Assembly (NCBI RefSeq): GCF_011761945.1
Contig: NZ_JAASQV010000001.1
Span: 620,001 to 684,000, forward strand
Direction of reading: 5' to 3'
Source: Sphingomonas leidyi
Lineage (GTDB): Bacteria > Pseudomonadota > Alphaproteobacteria > Sphingomonadales > Sphingomonadaceae
Length of the DNA: 64,000 nucleotides
Part shown: piece after piece, positions 36,756 through 45,538 of the stretch
Layout of the letters: each line of letters begins with the position of its first letter
Numbering within the stretch: the stretch's first letter is position 1
Notes under the pieces: model-generated
Databases searched by the model: none
What the model was told of the DNA's origin: nothing
Seen by the model: only the letters and a program-made list of their open reading frames with translations
Position numbers and translations under genes: made by a program

Positions 36756-38320
36756 TGTCCTTCTCCCTTTCTGGTACGCGCCTCACCGAGTTCCTGCTTC
36801 ATCTCCGCCAGCGTCTGCGCGAGGCTGCGATTGGCCGGGTCTCCGGCAACGATCGCCTCCAGGTCGTGGATCGCCTGCGCCAGTCGCGTCTCGCCGCGTG
36901 CGACGGCACCCGTCTCCAGTTCGATCAGTCCGAGCGCGCGTTGCGACCAGATGCGCTTGCGGCGCAGCTGGGCATTGGCGGGGTCGGTGCGGAGCAGGTC
37001 CTCGATGATCGCCGCCTCGCGGTCGCGGTGCCGCCTCGCCGTGGCGGGGTCGTGGAGGCGGTGGAAATAGACGTCGGCGACCCAGGCGTGCCGGTTGGCG
37101 AGGCCGCGCAGCGCGTCGGCGTCACCGGGGCGCATCGCCGCGACGCGTTCCATCGCCTGCAGCGCCCGCATGCACAGGTCGAGCAATCCGTCCGTGCGGC
37201 GCATGTCGTAGCGGGCACTGCACAGGCTGCCATTGGCGAAGGCGACTTCCTGCAGGCTGCGCGCATCGTTCGGCGCGACGCGCGCCAGCCGATCGGCGAG
37301 CGCGATATAGGCCTGGAACGCGGTTTCCGCGCCGCGCAGGTCGTGGCGCTTGATTGCCAGGTCGCCGATCCAGAATTCGCTCTGCGCATGGGTGAAGAGC
37401 ATCTCGGGATCGTCCGGCGTTCGCGCGAGCAGTGCGCCGGTGGTACGGCGCGCTTCGGCGAATGCCGCGGCCGCGGCCGGATCGTCCTTGCGGTCGAGAT
37501 CGTCCTCGCCGATCGCGTGCAGGATGCGGGCGCGCCGGGCCAGGGCATCGGGCGGCAGCTCGGCAAGGTCCTGCGTGGAATAATAGGCCAGCGTGCGCCG
37601 GTTGGCGGCGGTGAGCACGTCGAGGCGGTTCACCGCCTTCAATCGCTCGCGGAGATCGGTTTGCATGAACTCGACCAGCCCTTCCGCGGCCTGTCGCCGC
37701 TGTTCCGCCTCGTGCCGCGCGCGAATCGCAACGACGCTCGACGCCGTCAGCGCTAGCAGGGCGATCAACGCCGCGACCGTGACGGCCGTCACGCGCCGCA
37801 GCCGGCGCTGGGCATCGCGCTGGACGAGTTCGCCGAGCGGCACGCCGGCCAGGCCGGCGAGCAGCTTGAGCAGGCCGAGCCGGCGCCCGTCGCCCCGGGC
37901 GCGGAAGTCTGCCGCCAGCGGTTCGTTGTCGCCGGCCCGGGCGAGCGCGGGAAATGCCGCATCGGGTTCACCGTCGACAAGGGCGAGCAGGAGCGGCGCC
38001 TGGGGATGCGCCGCGCGGAATGCCGCGATCTCGCGCGCGACCCAGGGCGAGGCGGCCGCGGCGGGCGAGCAGACGACGATGAGCGCTTCGGATGCCGCGA
38101 TCGCCCGGGTCACGGCATCGCTGAGGCTCGTCGCTGCGGCGAACTCCTCCCGATCGCGGAAGATGGGCCCGAGCCGCGCCGGAACCGGGCCGAACGGCCC
38201 CGGCCTGCCGATCAGCCGGCGGGGGAAGCGATAGGATTCGAGCTTCCGGTGCAGCCAGCGCGCGATCTGCGCGTCCCGATGGCTGTAGCTGATGAACGCG
38301 CGATAGCGTTCCCCGGTCAT
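36752..38320 (-). CDS. TIR-domain protein with membrane helix and TPR tail
   Basis: 522 residues. The N-terminal TIR domain (about 6-165) shows box 1 AFISYSHRD, the FRDREEFAA segment with candidate catalytic Glu58/Glu59, and box-2-like LIVVCSPAAAASPWVAREI. One membrane helix follows at about 177-199 (VTAVTVAALIALLALTASSVVAI). A long helical repeat region then runs to the end, rich in TPR-like units (FWIGDLAIKRHDLRGAETAFQAYIALADRLARVAPNDARSLQEVA). Bacterial TIR domains often cleave NAD+ or make cyclic ADP-ribose signals. Here the TIR faces the cytosol if the helix is a simple anchor. It is first gene of the operon, and the tRNA gene lies about 75 bp upstream on the same strand. Confidence 0.85.
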   Translation of the reverse strand: MTGERYRAFISYSHRDAQIARWLHRKLESYRFPRRLIGRPGPFGPVPARLGPIFRDREEFAAATSLSDAVTRAIAASEALIVVCSPAAAASPWVAREIAAFRAAHPQAPLLLALVDGEPDAAFPALARAGDNEPLAADFRARGDGRRLGLLKLLAGLAGVPLGELVQRDAQRRLRRVTAVTVAALIALLALTASSVVAIRARHEAEQRRQAAEGLVEFMQTDLRERLKAVNRLDVLTAANRRTLAYYSTQDLAELPPDALARRARILHAIGEDDLDRKDDPAAAAAFAEARRTTGALLARTPDDPEMLFTHAQSEFWIGDLAIKRHDLRGAETAFQAYIALADRLARVAPNDARSLQEVAFANGSLCSARYDMRRTDGLLDLCMRALQAMERVAAMRPGDADALRGLANRHAWVADVYFHRLHDPATARRHRDREAAIIEDLLRTDPANAQLRRKRIWSQRALGLIELETGAVARGETRLAQAIHDLEAIVAGDPANRSLAQTLAEMKQELGEARTRKGEGQ

Positions 38321-38393
38321 GCCACGCTCCCCCTCGACCCCGCTCCCAAGCTGCCAGAGCGGGATGGCGTGTCAACGGGGGACTGGACCGTGC

Positions 38394-38469
38394 TGGTGCC
38401 GAGTGCAGGGATCGAACCCGCGACCTTCGGTTTACAAAACCGCTGCTCTACCAGCTGAGCTAACCCGGC
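38394..38469 (-). tRNA. tRNA-Thr (anticodon TGT)
   Basis: A 76-nt cloverleaf on the minus strand, with the CCA tail encoded (TGG at 38394-38396 on the plus strand). The acceptor stem GCCGGGT pairs with ACTCGGC with one G.T. The D arm is GCTC...GAGC, the anticodon loop TTTGTAA gives TGT, and the T arm GCGGG-TTCGATC-CCTGC has one G.T pair. The outer pair of the anticodon stem (G.A) is non-canonical. Confidence 0.93.
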
Positions 38470-38543
38470 ACCTGCCTGAAACCCGCGGTGATCCGCAGGT
38501 CGCCCGCCCCTTGGTCGGCTTCGCCCGGGCGGTCAAGACCGAA

Positions 38544-38897
38544 CTATGCCGGGCCGATGGGCGCGGGGCGCGTGACGATCCACAGCGCGCAGGCAGCCAT
38601 CGCCGCCGCGACGCCGAGCGCCAGCCCGACATGGGGGCGCACCGAGATCCAGAACAGCACATAGCCCAGCGCGATGCCGGCACAGGCCGCGACCTTGCCG
38701 CGGCGCGGGATCGCGCCCTGCTCGCGCCATTGCCGGATCGGCGGGCCTATCCCGGGATGATCGAGCAGCCAGGCCTCGAGACGGGTGGAGCCGCGGGCGA
38801 AGCAGCCCGCCGCCAGGATCAGGAAGATCGTGGTCGGCATGACGGGCAGCAATGCGCCGATCACGCCGAGCGCGACGAAGAAGAAGCCGAGCGCCAC
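38544..38897 (-). CDS. DUF454 (YbaN-like) inner-membrane protein
   Basis: A 117-residue membrane protein beginning at GTG 38897. It has the DUF454 pattern: a first helix VALGVIGALLPVMPTTIFLILAAGCFARGS, then RLEAWLLDHPGIGPPIRQW, a basic loop GAIPRRGK and two further helices. The frame stays open upstream without an ATG, so the exact start is uncertain. Function of the family is unknown. It is transcribed toward the tRNA and shows no obvious operon partner. Confidence 0.8.
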   Translation of the reverse strand: MALGFFFVALGVIGALLPVMPTTIFLILAAGCFARGSTRLEAWLLDHPGIGPPIRQWREQGAIPRRGKVAACAGIALGYVLFWISVRPHVGLALGVAAAMAACALWIVTRPAPIGPA

Positions 38898-39043
38898 CCA
38901 GAACAGGCGCGCCGCGCGGCTGCCGAGGCGCGGCTCAGGCGGGATGGCGGGCGACCCGGAAGGGGGCGGGGATCATGCGGTTCTCCTTGGCGGGCGGCGG
39001 CAGGGTGGCGCGCGCGGGGGCCGGCGTCCAGCCCCCGCGCGGA

Positions 39044-39856
39044 TCAGCGCCGGCTGGCATGGCGTTCCGCCATGTAGCGGCCGGGCGACGTGCCCAGCGC
39101 CTTGCGGAACATGGTCACGAAGCTCGGTACGCTCTCATAGCCGAGATCGGCCGCGACCTGCTGGATCGAGGCGCCGCCCGCCAGCCACTTGATCGCGAGC
39201 ATCACGCCCAGCTGCTGGCGCCAGCGGCCGAAGCTCATGCCGGTCTCGCGGTGGATCAGCCGGGCGAGCGTGCGCTCGCTCAGGCCGGCGCGGCGGGCCC
39301 AGGCATCGAGCGTCCCGCGCTCGGCCGGGGCGGCCATCATCAGGTCGACCACGCGGCGGAGGCGGGCATCGGCGGGCATGGGGAGGTGAAGATCCTCGAT
39401 CCGGGCCGCGGCGATCTCGTCGAGCAGGACCGAGACCAGCCGGGCATTGGCGCCACTCTCCTCGTAGAGGGCGGGCAGGGCCGCGGCGCGGGCGAGCAGC
39501 TCGCGGAGCAGCGGGCTGACCGAGAGGGCGCAGCAGCTTCCGGGGAGGCCCGCCTCGGCGTCCGGGGCGATGAAGGCGTTATAGCCTTCCAGCGCACCCG
39601 TCGCCTTGACCGAATGGAGGGCGCCGCCGGGAATCCAGATGGCACTGCGCGGCGGGACGATCCACAGGCCGCCGTCCACCTCGCAGCTCAGCGCGCCGCG
39701 CTGGGCCAGGATGATCTGGCCCTTGGCATGGCGGTGCGGGGCGAGTTCGATGCTGCCGAACACCTCGGTGATGAAGCCATAGGTGACGACCGGGCGAGGC
39801 ACCTCGTCCGGATCCATCCAATCGCTATCATGGCCCAGTTCGTTCAGGATCGGCAT
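39044..39856 (-). CDS. AraC-family regulator with cupin sensor domain
   Basis: About 270 residues. The N-terminal cupin-like half (ELAPHRHAKGQIILAQRGALSCEVDGGLWIVPPRSAIWIPGGALHSV) would bind a small ligand. The C-terminal AraC double helix-turn-helix is clear (TLDAWARRAGLSERTLARLIHRETGMSFGRWRQQLGVMLAIKWLAGGASIQQVAADLGYESVPSFVTMFRKALGTSPGRY, read in parts). ATG 39856 is favoured, and 39868 is also open. It is divergent from the siderophore-interacting reductase gene with about 160 bp between them, so that gene is the probable target. Confidence 0.9.
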   Translation of the reverse strand: MPILNELGHDSDWMDPDEVPRPVVTYGFITEVFGSIELAPHRHAKGQIILAQRGALSCEVDGGLWIVPPRSAIWIPGGALHSVKATGALEGYNAFIAPDAEAGLPGSCCALSVSPLLRELLARAAALPALYEESGANARLVSVLLDEIAAARIEDLHLPMPADARLRRVVDLMMAAPAERGTLDAWARRAGLSERTLARLIHRETGMSFGRWRQQLGVMLAIKWLAGGASIQQVAADLGYESVPSFVTMFRKALGTSPGRYMAERHASRR

Positions 39857-40019
39857 GCTTGCTTCCACGCGGATTGGCGGAATTGAATAATATTCTGTCC
39901 GTACTTCGCAATGACGACAATAATGCGAGCCATTATCAGTTGTTTTCGAACCCGTCGAGCCCGGAAGGATGGCGCAAGCGGCGGGGCCGTGACGAGGAAT
40001 TCAGCGTGAGGACCATGTG

Positions 40020-40766
40020 ATGCTGCCGATGGAATCGCCCGAACGCCCCGTAGCCAAGGCCCCCGGCCGGATCGGCCAGGCGTTGATCCGGCTGCTGATG
40101 AAGCGCGCGACCGTGACCGCCAGCGAGCGGCTCGCCCGGGACTTCCGGCTGATCACCCTGGAAGGCCCGGCGCTGGAGGGGGTCGCCTGGACGCCGGGGC
40201 AGAAGATCCAGATCGCGATGGGATCGGCGTTCACGGCGCGGACCTACACGCCGATCGAGTGGAATCCCGGGACCGGGCGCGCCTGTATTCTGGGCCATGT
40301 ACATGGCGACGGGCCGGGCAGCGCCTGGGTGCGCGACGCGGCGCCGGGCGACATGTGCGACATCTTCGGGCCCCGCGGCTCGCTCGATGCCAGCCGGATG
40401 AACGGCCCGCTGGCGGTGTTCGGCGACGAGACCTCGATCGGCCTTGCCCATGCGCTTGCCTATCAGGATCCCGGGCGCATGGTTGCCGGCTATTTCGAGG
40501 TCGGCGACGTGGAGGGCAGTTGCCGGGTGGCCGAGCAGCTGGGTCTCGTCCGCGTCGCGCTGTTCGAAAGGACGGCGGACGATGCGCATGTCGGCGAGAT
40601 GGAAGTGCGGCTTGCGACGCTGGCGGCCGGCGGCACCGGCTTCGTGCTGACCGGCAAGGCAGGCACCGTCCAGCGGCTTCGCCAGCGACTGAAGCGGCTG
40701 GCGGTACCGGCGAGCCGGATCGCGACCAAGGCCTATTGGGCGCCGGGCAAGACCGGGCTGGATTAG
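40020..40766 (+). CDS. Siderophore-interacting protein (FAD-dependent ferric reductase family)
   Basis: A 248-residue flavoprotein of the SIP family. The FAD-binding barrel shows WTPGQKIQIAM, ARTYTPIEW and GPGSAWVRDAAPGDMCDIFGPRGSL; the C-terminal NAD(P)H-type domain has FGDETSIGLAHAL and a SIP-type end (AYWAPGKTGLD). It reduces ferric siderophores or other chelates in the cytosol. Start ATG 40020 follows GTGAGGACC. Regulation by the divergent AraC protein is likely. Its E. coli counterpart YqjH is controlled by the PadR protein YqjI, whose likely homologue here is 12 kb away. Confidence 0.85.
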   Translation: MLPMESPERPVAKAPGRIGQALIRLLMKRATVTASERLARDFRLITLEGPALEGVAWTPGQKIQIAMGSAFTARTYTPIEWNPGTGRACILGHVHGDGPGSAWVRDAAPGDMCDIFGPRGSLDASRMNGPLAVFGDETSIGLAHALAYQDPGRMVAGYFEVGDVEGSCRVAEQLGLVRVALFERTADDAHVGEMEVRLATLAAGGTGFVLTGKAGTVQRLRQRLKRLAVPASRIATKAYWAPGKTGLD

Positions 40767-40787
40767 AGTTCAGCCTCGACCAAGCCC

Positions 40788-40813
40788 GTCATCCCCGCCT
40801 GCGCGGGGATGAC
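40788..40813. repeat. Palindromic intergenic repeat, copy 4
   Basis: A 26-bp palindrome identical to copy 3 in the kdp operon (arms GTCATCCCCGC and GCGGGGATGAC). It sits between two convergent genes, a typical place for a terminator-like repeat. Confidence 0.75.
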
Positions 40814-40868
40814 GAAGGAAAACGTGAAGATGGCGCGGGAAAATCAGATACTTGTTTGAGTCCCCGCC

Positions 40869-42434
40869 CTACCGCTCGAGCTTCTCCAGCTGGCGCTTGG
40901 CATTGGCGTTGGTTGGATCCAGTGCGAGCGACCGCCGATAGTCGCGGATCGCGGCTTCCCGGCTGCCGGCGCGTGCATTGCCCTCGCCCAGGCTGTCCCA
41001 GGCATTGGCGTCCTGGGGATAGAGCACCGTGTTGCGCGCGAAGACGCGAACCGCATCGGCGATCTGGTTCTGGCGGAGCAGGCGGTAGCCGAGCAGGTTG
41101 AGGACCGATGGATCGTCCTTCCCGTTCCGCGTGCGGTCATATTGCGCCAGCGCCGCATCCACGCCGCGCCGGGCGGCGACGACGAGAAGCAGGTCCCCGG
41201 CGCTCGGTGGGCGGGCCGGATATCGCCAGCCCTGGGCATCGCCGACGACTTGGACGATGCGGTCGTAGATGGAACTGAAACTGTCCGAATTGCCGAGCAG
41301 GGCGATGCCCCAGCCCTTGTCGGCATCCATGAACATCAGCCCCTGAAAGCCTTCGTTCGCGCCGCTGTGGCGGAACTGGCCGGGATGGCCGCCATAGCCG
41401 ACGCCGAAGCCCAGGCCGATGCCGCCGGGATTGCCGGGATCGTCGGGACAATGCGGGGTGAGCATCTCGCGCGTCATCGCCTGCGACAGGACATGGTTGG
41501 CCTTGCCTTCGCGGGAGAGCGACACTTCGATGCCCAGCCGGGCCAGGTCCTCCGCGGTGGTCCACAGGCCATCGGGGGCGAGTTCGGGATAGACATGCCA
41601 TTTGCCCGGGGTGACGGCGCCGTCGGGCCCGGTGCCGCTGGCGGCGCGCGCCGCCAGTTCGGGGGGCAGGGCCTGGGCGAAGCTGCTGCTCGTCATGCCG
41701 GCGGGGCGCAGGACGCGTGCGGCCATGAAATCCTCGAACGACTGGTCCGCCGCCTCGCGGATCATCAGTCCCTCGATCGTCACGCCGCCGCCCGAATAGA
41801 GGCACTTGCTGCCGGGCTCCGCGATCACGCGGACCGCCGGGCTGTTGGCGGGTGGCTTGCCGTCGAGGATCTGCTCGATGCCCGGCACCGCGGTGCCCTG
41901 CGCATAGCCGGCAAAGCCATGGACGTTCAGGCCGGCATTGTGAGTCATCAGCCGGCGCAGCGTGACTTTCCGGGTGGCCGCGAGCGGGCTCTCGGGCAGT
42001 TTCCAGCGCTTGAGCTGGGTGTTCACATCGACGTCGAGGGAGAGCCTGCCCCGCTCGACCAGCCACAGCGCCCCCATCGCGGTGACCGGTTTGCTGATCG
42101 AGGCGGCCTGGAACAGCGTGGCCGGGGTGACCGCGGTGGTGCCACCGGTCTCGGTCACGCCGAAGCCGGCCGAGAAGGCGATGCGATTGTCCTGCACCAC
42201 CGCAACGCTCATGCCCGGCACGCGAAAGGCCTGCATCAGCTCGGCCAGCGTCACGACGAGCGGCGGCTCGCCAGGCGCCATGTCGATGGTCAGCATCACC
42301 GTTTCGGGCGTGAGCAGCGGAGCCTGCCGGGCCTGAGCCTGAGCCTGGGCCTGAGCGGGGGCGGTCGTCGCGAGAAGGGCCAGGGCAGCGCCGGGGATTG
42401 CGACGGAGCACAGGGCTCGGTCTATCAATTGCAT
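40869..42434 (-). CDS. Secreted serine hydrolase (class C beta-lactamase-like) with TPR tail
   Basis: 521 residues with a signal peptide followed by an unusual Gln/Ala run (AQAQAQAQAR). The beta-lactamase/penicillin-binding fold has SISK at 112-115 (nucleophile Ser112, Lys115), a YSG motif in KCLYSGGGVTIEG as the Tyr box, and HSGANEG as the KTG-like third motif. The last ~100 residues form TPR-like repeats (DPSVLNLLGYRLLRQNQIADAVRVFARN; DANAWDSLGEGNARAGSREAAIRDYRRSLALDP). Its ATG overlaps the stop of the TonB receptor upstream (ATGA). It could be an esterase or peptidase rather than an antibiotic-resistance enzyme. Confidence 0.82.
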   Translation of the reverse strand: MQLIDRALCSVAIPGAALALLATTAPAQAQAQAQARQAPLLTPETVMLTIDMAPGEPPLVVTLAELMQAFRVPGMSVAVVQDNRIAFSAGFGVTETGGTTAVTPATLFQAASISKPVTAMGALWLVERGRLSLDVDVNTQLKRWKLPESPLAATRKVTLRRLMTHNAGLNVHGFAGYAQGTAVPGIEQILDGKPPANSPAVRVIAEPGSKCLYSGGGVTIEGLMIREAADQSFEDFMAARVLRPAGMTSSSFAQALPPELAARAASGTGPDGAVTPGKWHVYPELAPDGLWTTAEDLARLGIEVSLSREGKANHVLSQAMTREMLTPHCPDDPGNPGGIGLGFGVGYGGHPGQFRHSGANEGFQGLMFMDADKGWGIALLGNSDSFSSIYDRIVQVVGDAQGWRYPARPPSAGDLLLVVAARRGVDAALAQYDRTRNGKDDPSVLNLLGYRLLRQNQIADAVRVFARNTVLYPQDANAWDSLGEGNARAGSREAAIRDYRRSLALDPTNANAKRQLEKLER

Positions 42435-44482
42435 CAGAAGCTCCCGCGTATGGTGAAGGTGAAGATCGGCCCGATCAGCTGGTCGTTATGTTGCCGGAAC
42501 ACCAGCGGAGTCGCATTGCGTCGCCCGGCATAGACCTGGCGATCATAATAGTGCCTGCCGTTGAGGACATTGCCCACCTGCGCGCGCACGGTGAGGCCGA
42601 ACACGTCCTTGTGCTCGACAAAGACGTTGGCGAACCAGGGGCCTTCGTTCTCGCGGTTCACTTCGGTGAGATAATAATAGGCTGTATTGTGATTGAGGCC
42701 GGCCGTGGCGCCCCAGGCGAAATCGCTGTTCGGCAGGTCGTGGCGGAAATCGAGTTCGGCCCAGCGATCCTGCGTCCCGCTGATCGGGCGCATCTCGCCG
42801 GTGAGCGGATCGCGGACCCGGGCGATCTCGAAGCCCAACGTGGCGTCGAGCCGGGCGCCGGGCAGGCCCAGGGGCGCGAACTGGATCGTGCTGGTGCTCT
42901 CCATTCCGAAGCGCGTCGCCCGCGGCAGATTGCCGACGCCCTCGCCATCCGCGCCGATCGGCACGATGTCGACGATATCCTCGACTGCGTAATAATAGGC
43001 GCGCAGCCGGGTCTTGCCCGCGTCACCCAGCGTGCGGCCGACCTCCATTTCCGCTTCCCAGCTCTGCGGCGGGACGAGTTCCGCGTTGCCGGCATTCTGC
43101 CGCTCGGACTTGAGGTTGGGCTGGGCCAGGAAGTCGTAGAAGCTGATCTGGCCGACCCGGCGGCGCAGCTTGAGGCTGAGATCCCACTGCTTGTCCGGCC
43201 GCCACCCGAGCGTGACGCTGCCCTTGGGCCGGAAGAAGTGCCGTGCGGGCAAGTCGCCATCGACTCGCTCGAGCGTGCTGAACTCGCCGCCGCCGGCGAC
43301 CTGGAGGCTGATTCCCGCGCCGAGCGGGCGGCTGAACGTCACCATGCCCTCGTGGCGGACTTCGCGCACGATCCCGCTGCCGCCGGGGAAGGGAACCGGC
43401 ACGAAGCTCCCCTGCGGATCGAGCTTCGCGAGCGAGCCGCGCTGATCGAGGCCGTTGGCCGCGCGTTCGAGCGACACTTGCCAGTCGCTCCCTCCCATCT
43501 TCCACCCATATTCGGCACGGGCGATGGTTTCGGTGATGTACGAGTTGCGCCCGAAACGGGTGCCCTGATCGGGCGCGCCGCTCGCGAAGCTGTCCACCTG
43601 GGTGGAAATGAGCGGCTCATGGTCGAAATGGCGCAGGCCGATGATCTTGAACCGGCCGGGCCCGAGCGGGAATTCATAATCCGCGTTGACGTCGTACATC
43701 CAGCCGTCGAGCCGGTTCAGGCGCAGGCGGGTGCCGTCATTGCCGTCGGCACGATAGCGCCGCTCGAAATCATAGACCGGGCCCCAATAGGGCGAATAGT
43801 TGAGGATGAGATGGCCCTTGGCACCGCCCGGCCCGTCGAAGCCGAGCCTGAGCTTGGCGACGAGCGTGTCCGATTCCGAATGATACACTTCCTCGCGGCG
43901 CTCGATCAGCGATCCGTCGGCGGCATGGAACAGCTCCGGCCCGCCGAGCCCGCCGCGCCCGGTCTGGTCCTCGAGCGATAGCGTATAGTCGATCCCGCGC
44001 GCCCTGCCCGTGTAGCTGACATTGCCACGGAACAGATTGGGGCGCGAATAATGGGCGCGGAAGTCCGGCCGCCATTCGAACTGGCCGCCGGCCTTGCGGG
44101 CCTGTTTGAGGATGATGTTGGCGACCTGGCCGGCAAGCCCGGCGATGCCGAGGGTGGAGGCGTCGACGATCTCGATCCGCTCGACATTGGCGGCGACGAT
44201 GCGCTGGAGCTCGGCGATCGCGCCACCGGTCTTGTTGGCGATGCGCTCGCCGTTGATCAGCACATTCTCCGACGCCTGGCCGAGGCCGCGCTCCTGGTCC
44301 GCGCTGCGGATGGTGAAGCCGGGGACCCGGACGAGCATGTCATAGGCGGTCCGGGGAACGAAATGGGCGAAGTCCTCGGGAGCGAAGACCTGTTTGGCGA
44401 CGGGCGGCGCGGTGGTGGTCTGGGCAGCCGCGCTCACGGGGAGGAGCGCGGCGCCGGCGAGAAGCAGCGCAGCTGGACGCAT
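42434..44482 (-). CDS. TonB-dependent receptor-like outer-membrane protein
   Basis: 682 residues: a signal peptide (MRPAALLLAGAALLPVSAAAQ), then a plug domain (RTAYDMLVRVPGFTIRSAD; GQASENVLINGERIANKTGGAIAELQRI; VERIEIVDASTL), then a barrel ending in Phe (FTFTIRGSF). It is shorter than the other two receptors, and I see no clear TonB box before the plug. It is translationally coupled to the serine hydrolase, suggesting that the pair handles one substrate. The receptor follows the repeat protein by about 20 bp. Confidence 0.82.
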   Translation of the reverse strand: MRPAALLLAGAALLPVSAAAQTTTAPPVAKQVFAPEDFAHFVPRTAYDMLVRVPGFTIRSADQERGLGQASENVLINGERIANKTGGAIAELQRIVAANVERIEIVDASTLGIAGLAGQVANIILKQARKAGGQFEWRPDFRAHYSRPNLFRGNVSYTGRARGIDYTLSLEDQTGRGGLGGPELFHAADGSLIERREEVYHSESDTLVAKLRLGFDGPGGAKGHLILNYSPYWGPVYDFERRYRADGNDGTRLRLNRLDGWMYDVNADYEFPLGPGRFKIIGLRHFDHEPLISTQVDSFASGAPDQGTRFGRNSYITETIARAEYGWKMGGSDWQVSLERAANGLDQRGSLAKLDPQGSFVPVPFPGGSGIVREVRHEGMVTFSRPLGAGISLQVAGGGEFSTLERVDGDLPARHFFRPKGSVTLGWRPDKQWDLSLKLRRRVGQISFYDFLAQPNLKSERQNAGNAELVPPQSWEAEMEVGRTLGDAGKTRLRAYYYAVEDIVDIVPIGADGEGVGNLPRATRFGMESTSTIQFAPLGLPGARLDATLGFEIARVRDPLTGEMRPISGTQDRWAELDFRHDLPNSDFAWGATAGLNHNTAYYYLTEVNRENEGPWFANVFVEHKDVFGLTVRAQVGNVLNGRHYYDRQVYAGRRNATPLVFRQHNDQLIGPIFTFTIRGSF

Positions 44483-44503
44483 GTGGGGGAAGCTGCGCGG
44501 CGA

Positions 44504-45448
44504 TCAGTTGCGCAGTGTGCGCAGCTGGACGAGCTGATCGGGCGTGGGCTGCGTGATCCCGATCTTGCGGGCGCGGCGCACGTCCTCGGCGGTGACGCCC
44601 ACCGCCTTCATCTCGACCAGCCGGTTCGCCGGCAGATCGGCGTAGCCGATCGCGGCCAGTTCGCGAACATAGGCGGGCGTGACGCCGATCGCCTTGAGCT
44701 GCACGGCCTGGTCGGCGGTGAGGTTGCGCAGCCCCGCGCCCGCCATGTCCGAGAGAAACTCGGGCGAGACGCCGAGTGCCTTGAGTTCGATCAGGTTCCT
44801 GCCGCGGAGCTTGCCCAGCCCGGCGCGCAGCATCTTGCCGGCATAGTCGGCATCGATGCCGAGCGCGGCGAAAGCGGTTAGGTCTTCGAGATTGTCGGGG
44901 CGGAAACCCTGGTGCGCAAGGTCGGCGACATAGGCCGGAGTGACGCGAAGTGCGGAAAGGGCGACGAGCTGGTTGATCGTCGGCTTGGGATAATCGGCCT
45001 GGGCCAGCGCTTCGACCAGCGCCTTGTTGGCGCCGACGAGCGTCAGGTCGAGCGATTCCTTGAAGCTCGGTTGGCCGATGCCGCGGCCGGCGAGATAGCG
45101 CGCGAATTCGGCGGCGGGCGTGAAGGTGCAGTTGCCGGTGGCGATCCGCTTGTCGGCATCGCCGGCACAGTCGAGCCGGCCGGGCTCGCGGGCCATGGCG
45201 AAGCGGACCGGGCCATTGGCTTCGAGCGCGCGGCCGTCGAGCCCGAGCTGTTCGTGGCTGACCTGGGTGTTCATGTTGCTGCGCGGGCCGAAGGTAAGGC
45301 GCAGCTCGAAACGGGTGCCGCTGGCTTCGAGCTGGAGCTTGAAGCCGATCGGCGTGGACGCAGTGACCGGGTCGCGGGCACGATCGCCGGCGATGGCGGT
45401 GGTGGCGAGCAGGGTAACGGAGGCGATGACGGCAAGAACGCGGTTCAT
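44504..45448 (-). CDS. Secreted protein with 'GVTPxY' repeats
   Basis: 314 residues with a signal peptide (MNRVLAVIASVTLLATTAIA). ATG 45448 follows TAGGAGAAATGCC. The first half is beta-rich and has no recognised family. From about residue 165 to the end there are tandem units of roughly 25 residues with the pattern L-x-x-L-x-x-x-G-V-x-x-x-Y/F-x-x-x-L-x-x-x-G (for example LKALGVSPEFLSDMAGAGL; LKAIGVTPAYVRELAAIGY; MKAVGVTAEDVRRARKIGI). The same units form the tail of the neighbouring M56 protein. It probably works with that sensor, perhaps as a ligand or partner through repeat-repeat contact. Confidence 0.7.
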   Translation of the reverse strand: MNRVLAVIASVTLLATTAIAGDRARDPVTASTPIGFKLQLEASGTRFELRLTFGPRSNMNTQVSHEQLGLDGRALEANGPVRFAMAREPGRLDCAGDADKRIATGNCTFTPAAEFARYLAGRGIGQPSFKESLDLTLVGANKALVEALAQADYPKPTINQLVALSALRVTPAYVADLAHQGFRPDNLEDLTAFAALGIDADYAGKMLRAGLGKLRGRNLIELKALGVSPEFLSDMAGAGLRNLTADQAVQLKAIGVTPAYVRELAAIGYADLPANRLVEMKAVGVTAEDVRRARKIGITQPTPDQLVQLRTLRN

Positions 45449-45538
45449 GGCATTTCTCCTAGTGCAACGGGCAAGCCGGGGGCGTCCGCCCCGGACGGGG
45501 CGTTGGCGCTTCGGCAATGGGCAGGTGAAAGGGCGGGC

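Noticed and set aside
42330..42365. Short tandem repeat (CCTGAG-type) in the serine hydrolase signal region
   Set aside because: It is in-frame Gln/Ala low complexity near the signal-peptide cleavage site, not a CRISPR or mobile repeat.
40869..42434. Possible antibiotic-resistance beta-lactamase next to a BlaI/BlaR1-like pair
   Set aside because: The TPR tail, the TonB coupling and the HSG third motif fit an esterase/peptidase-like relative better; BlaI boxes occur before blaI, not before this gene.
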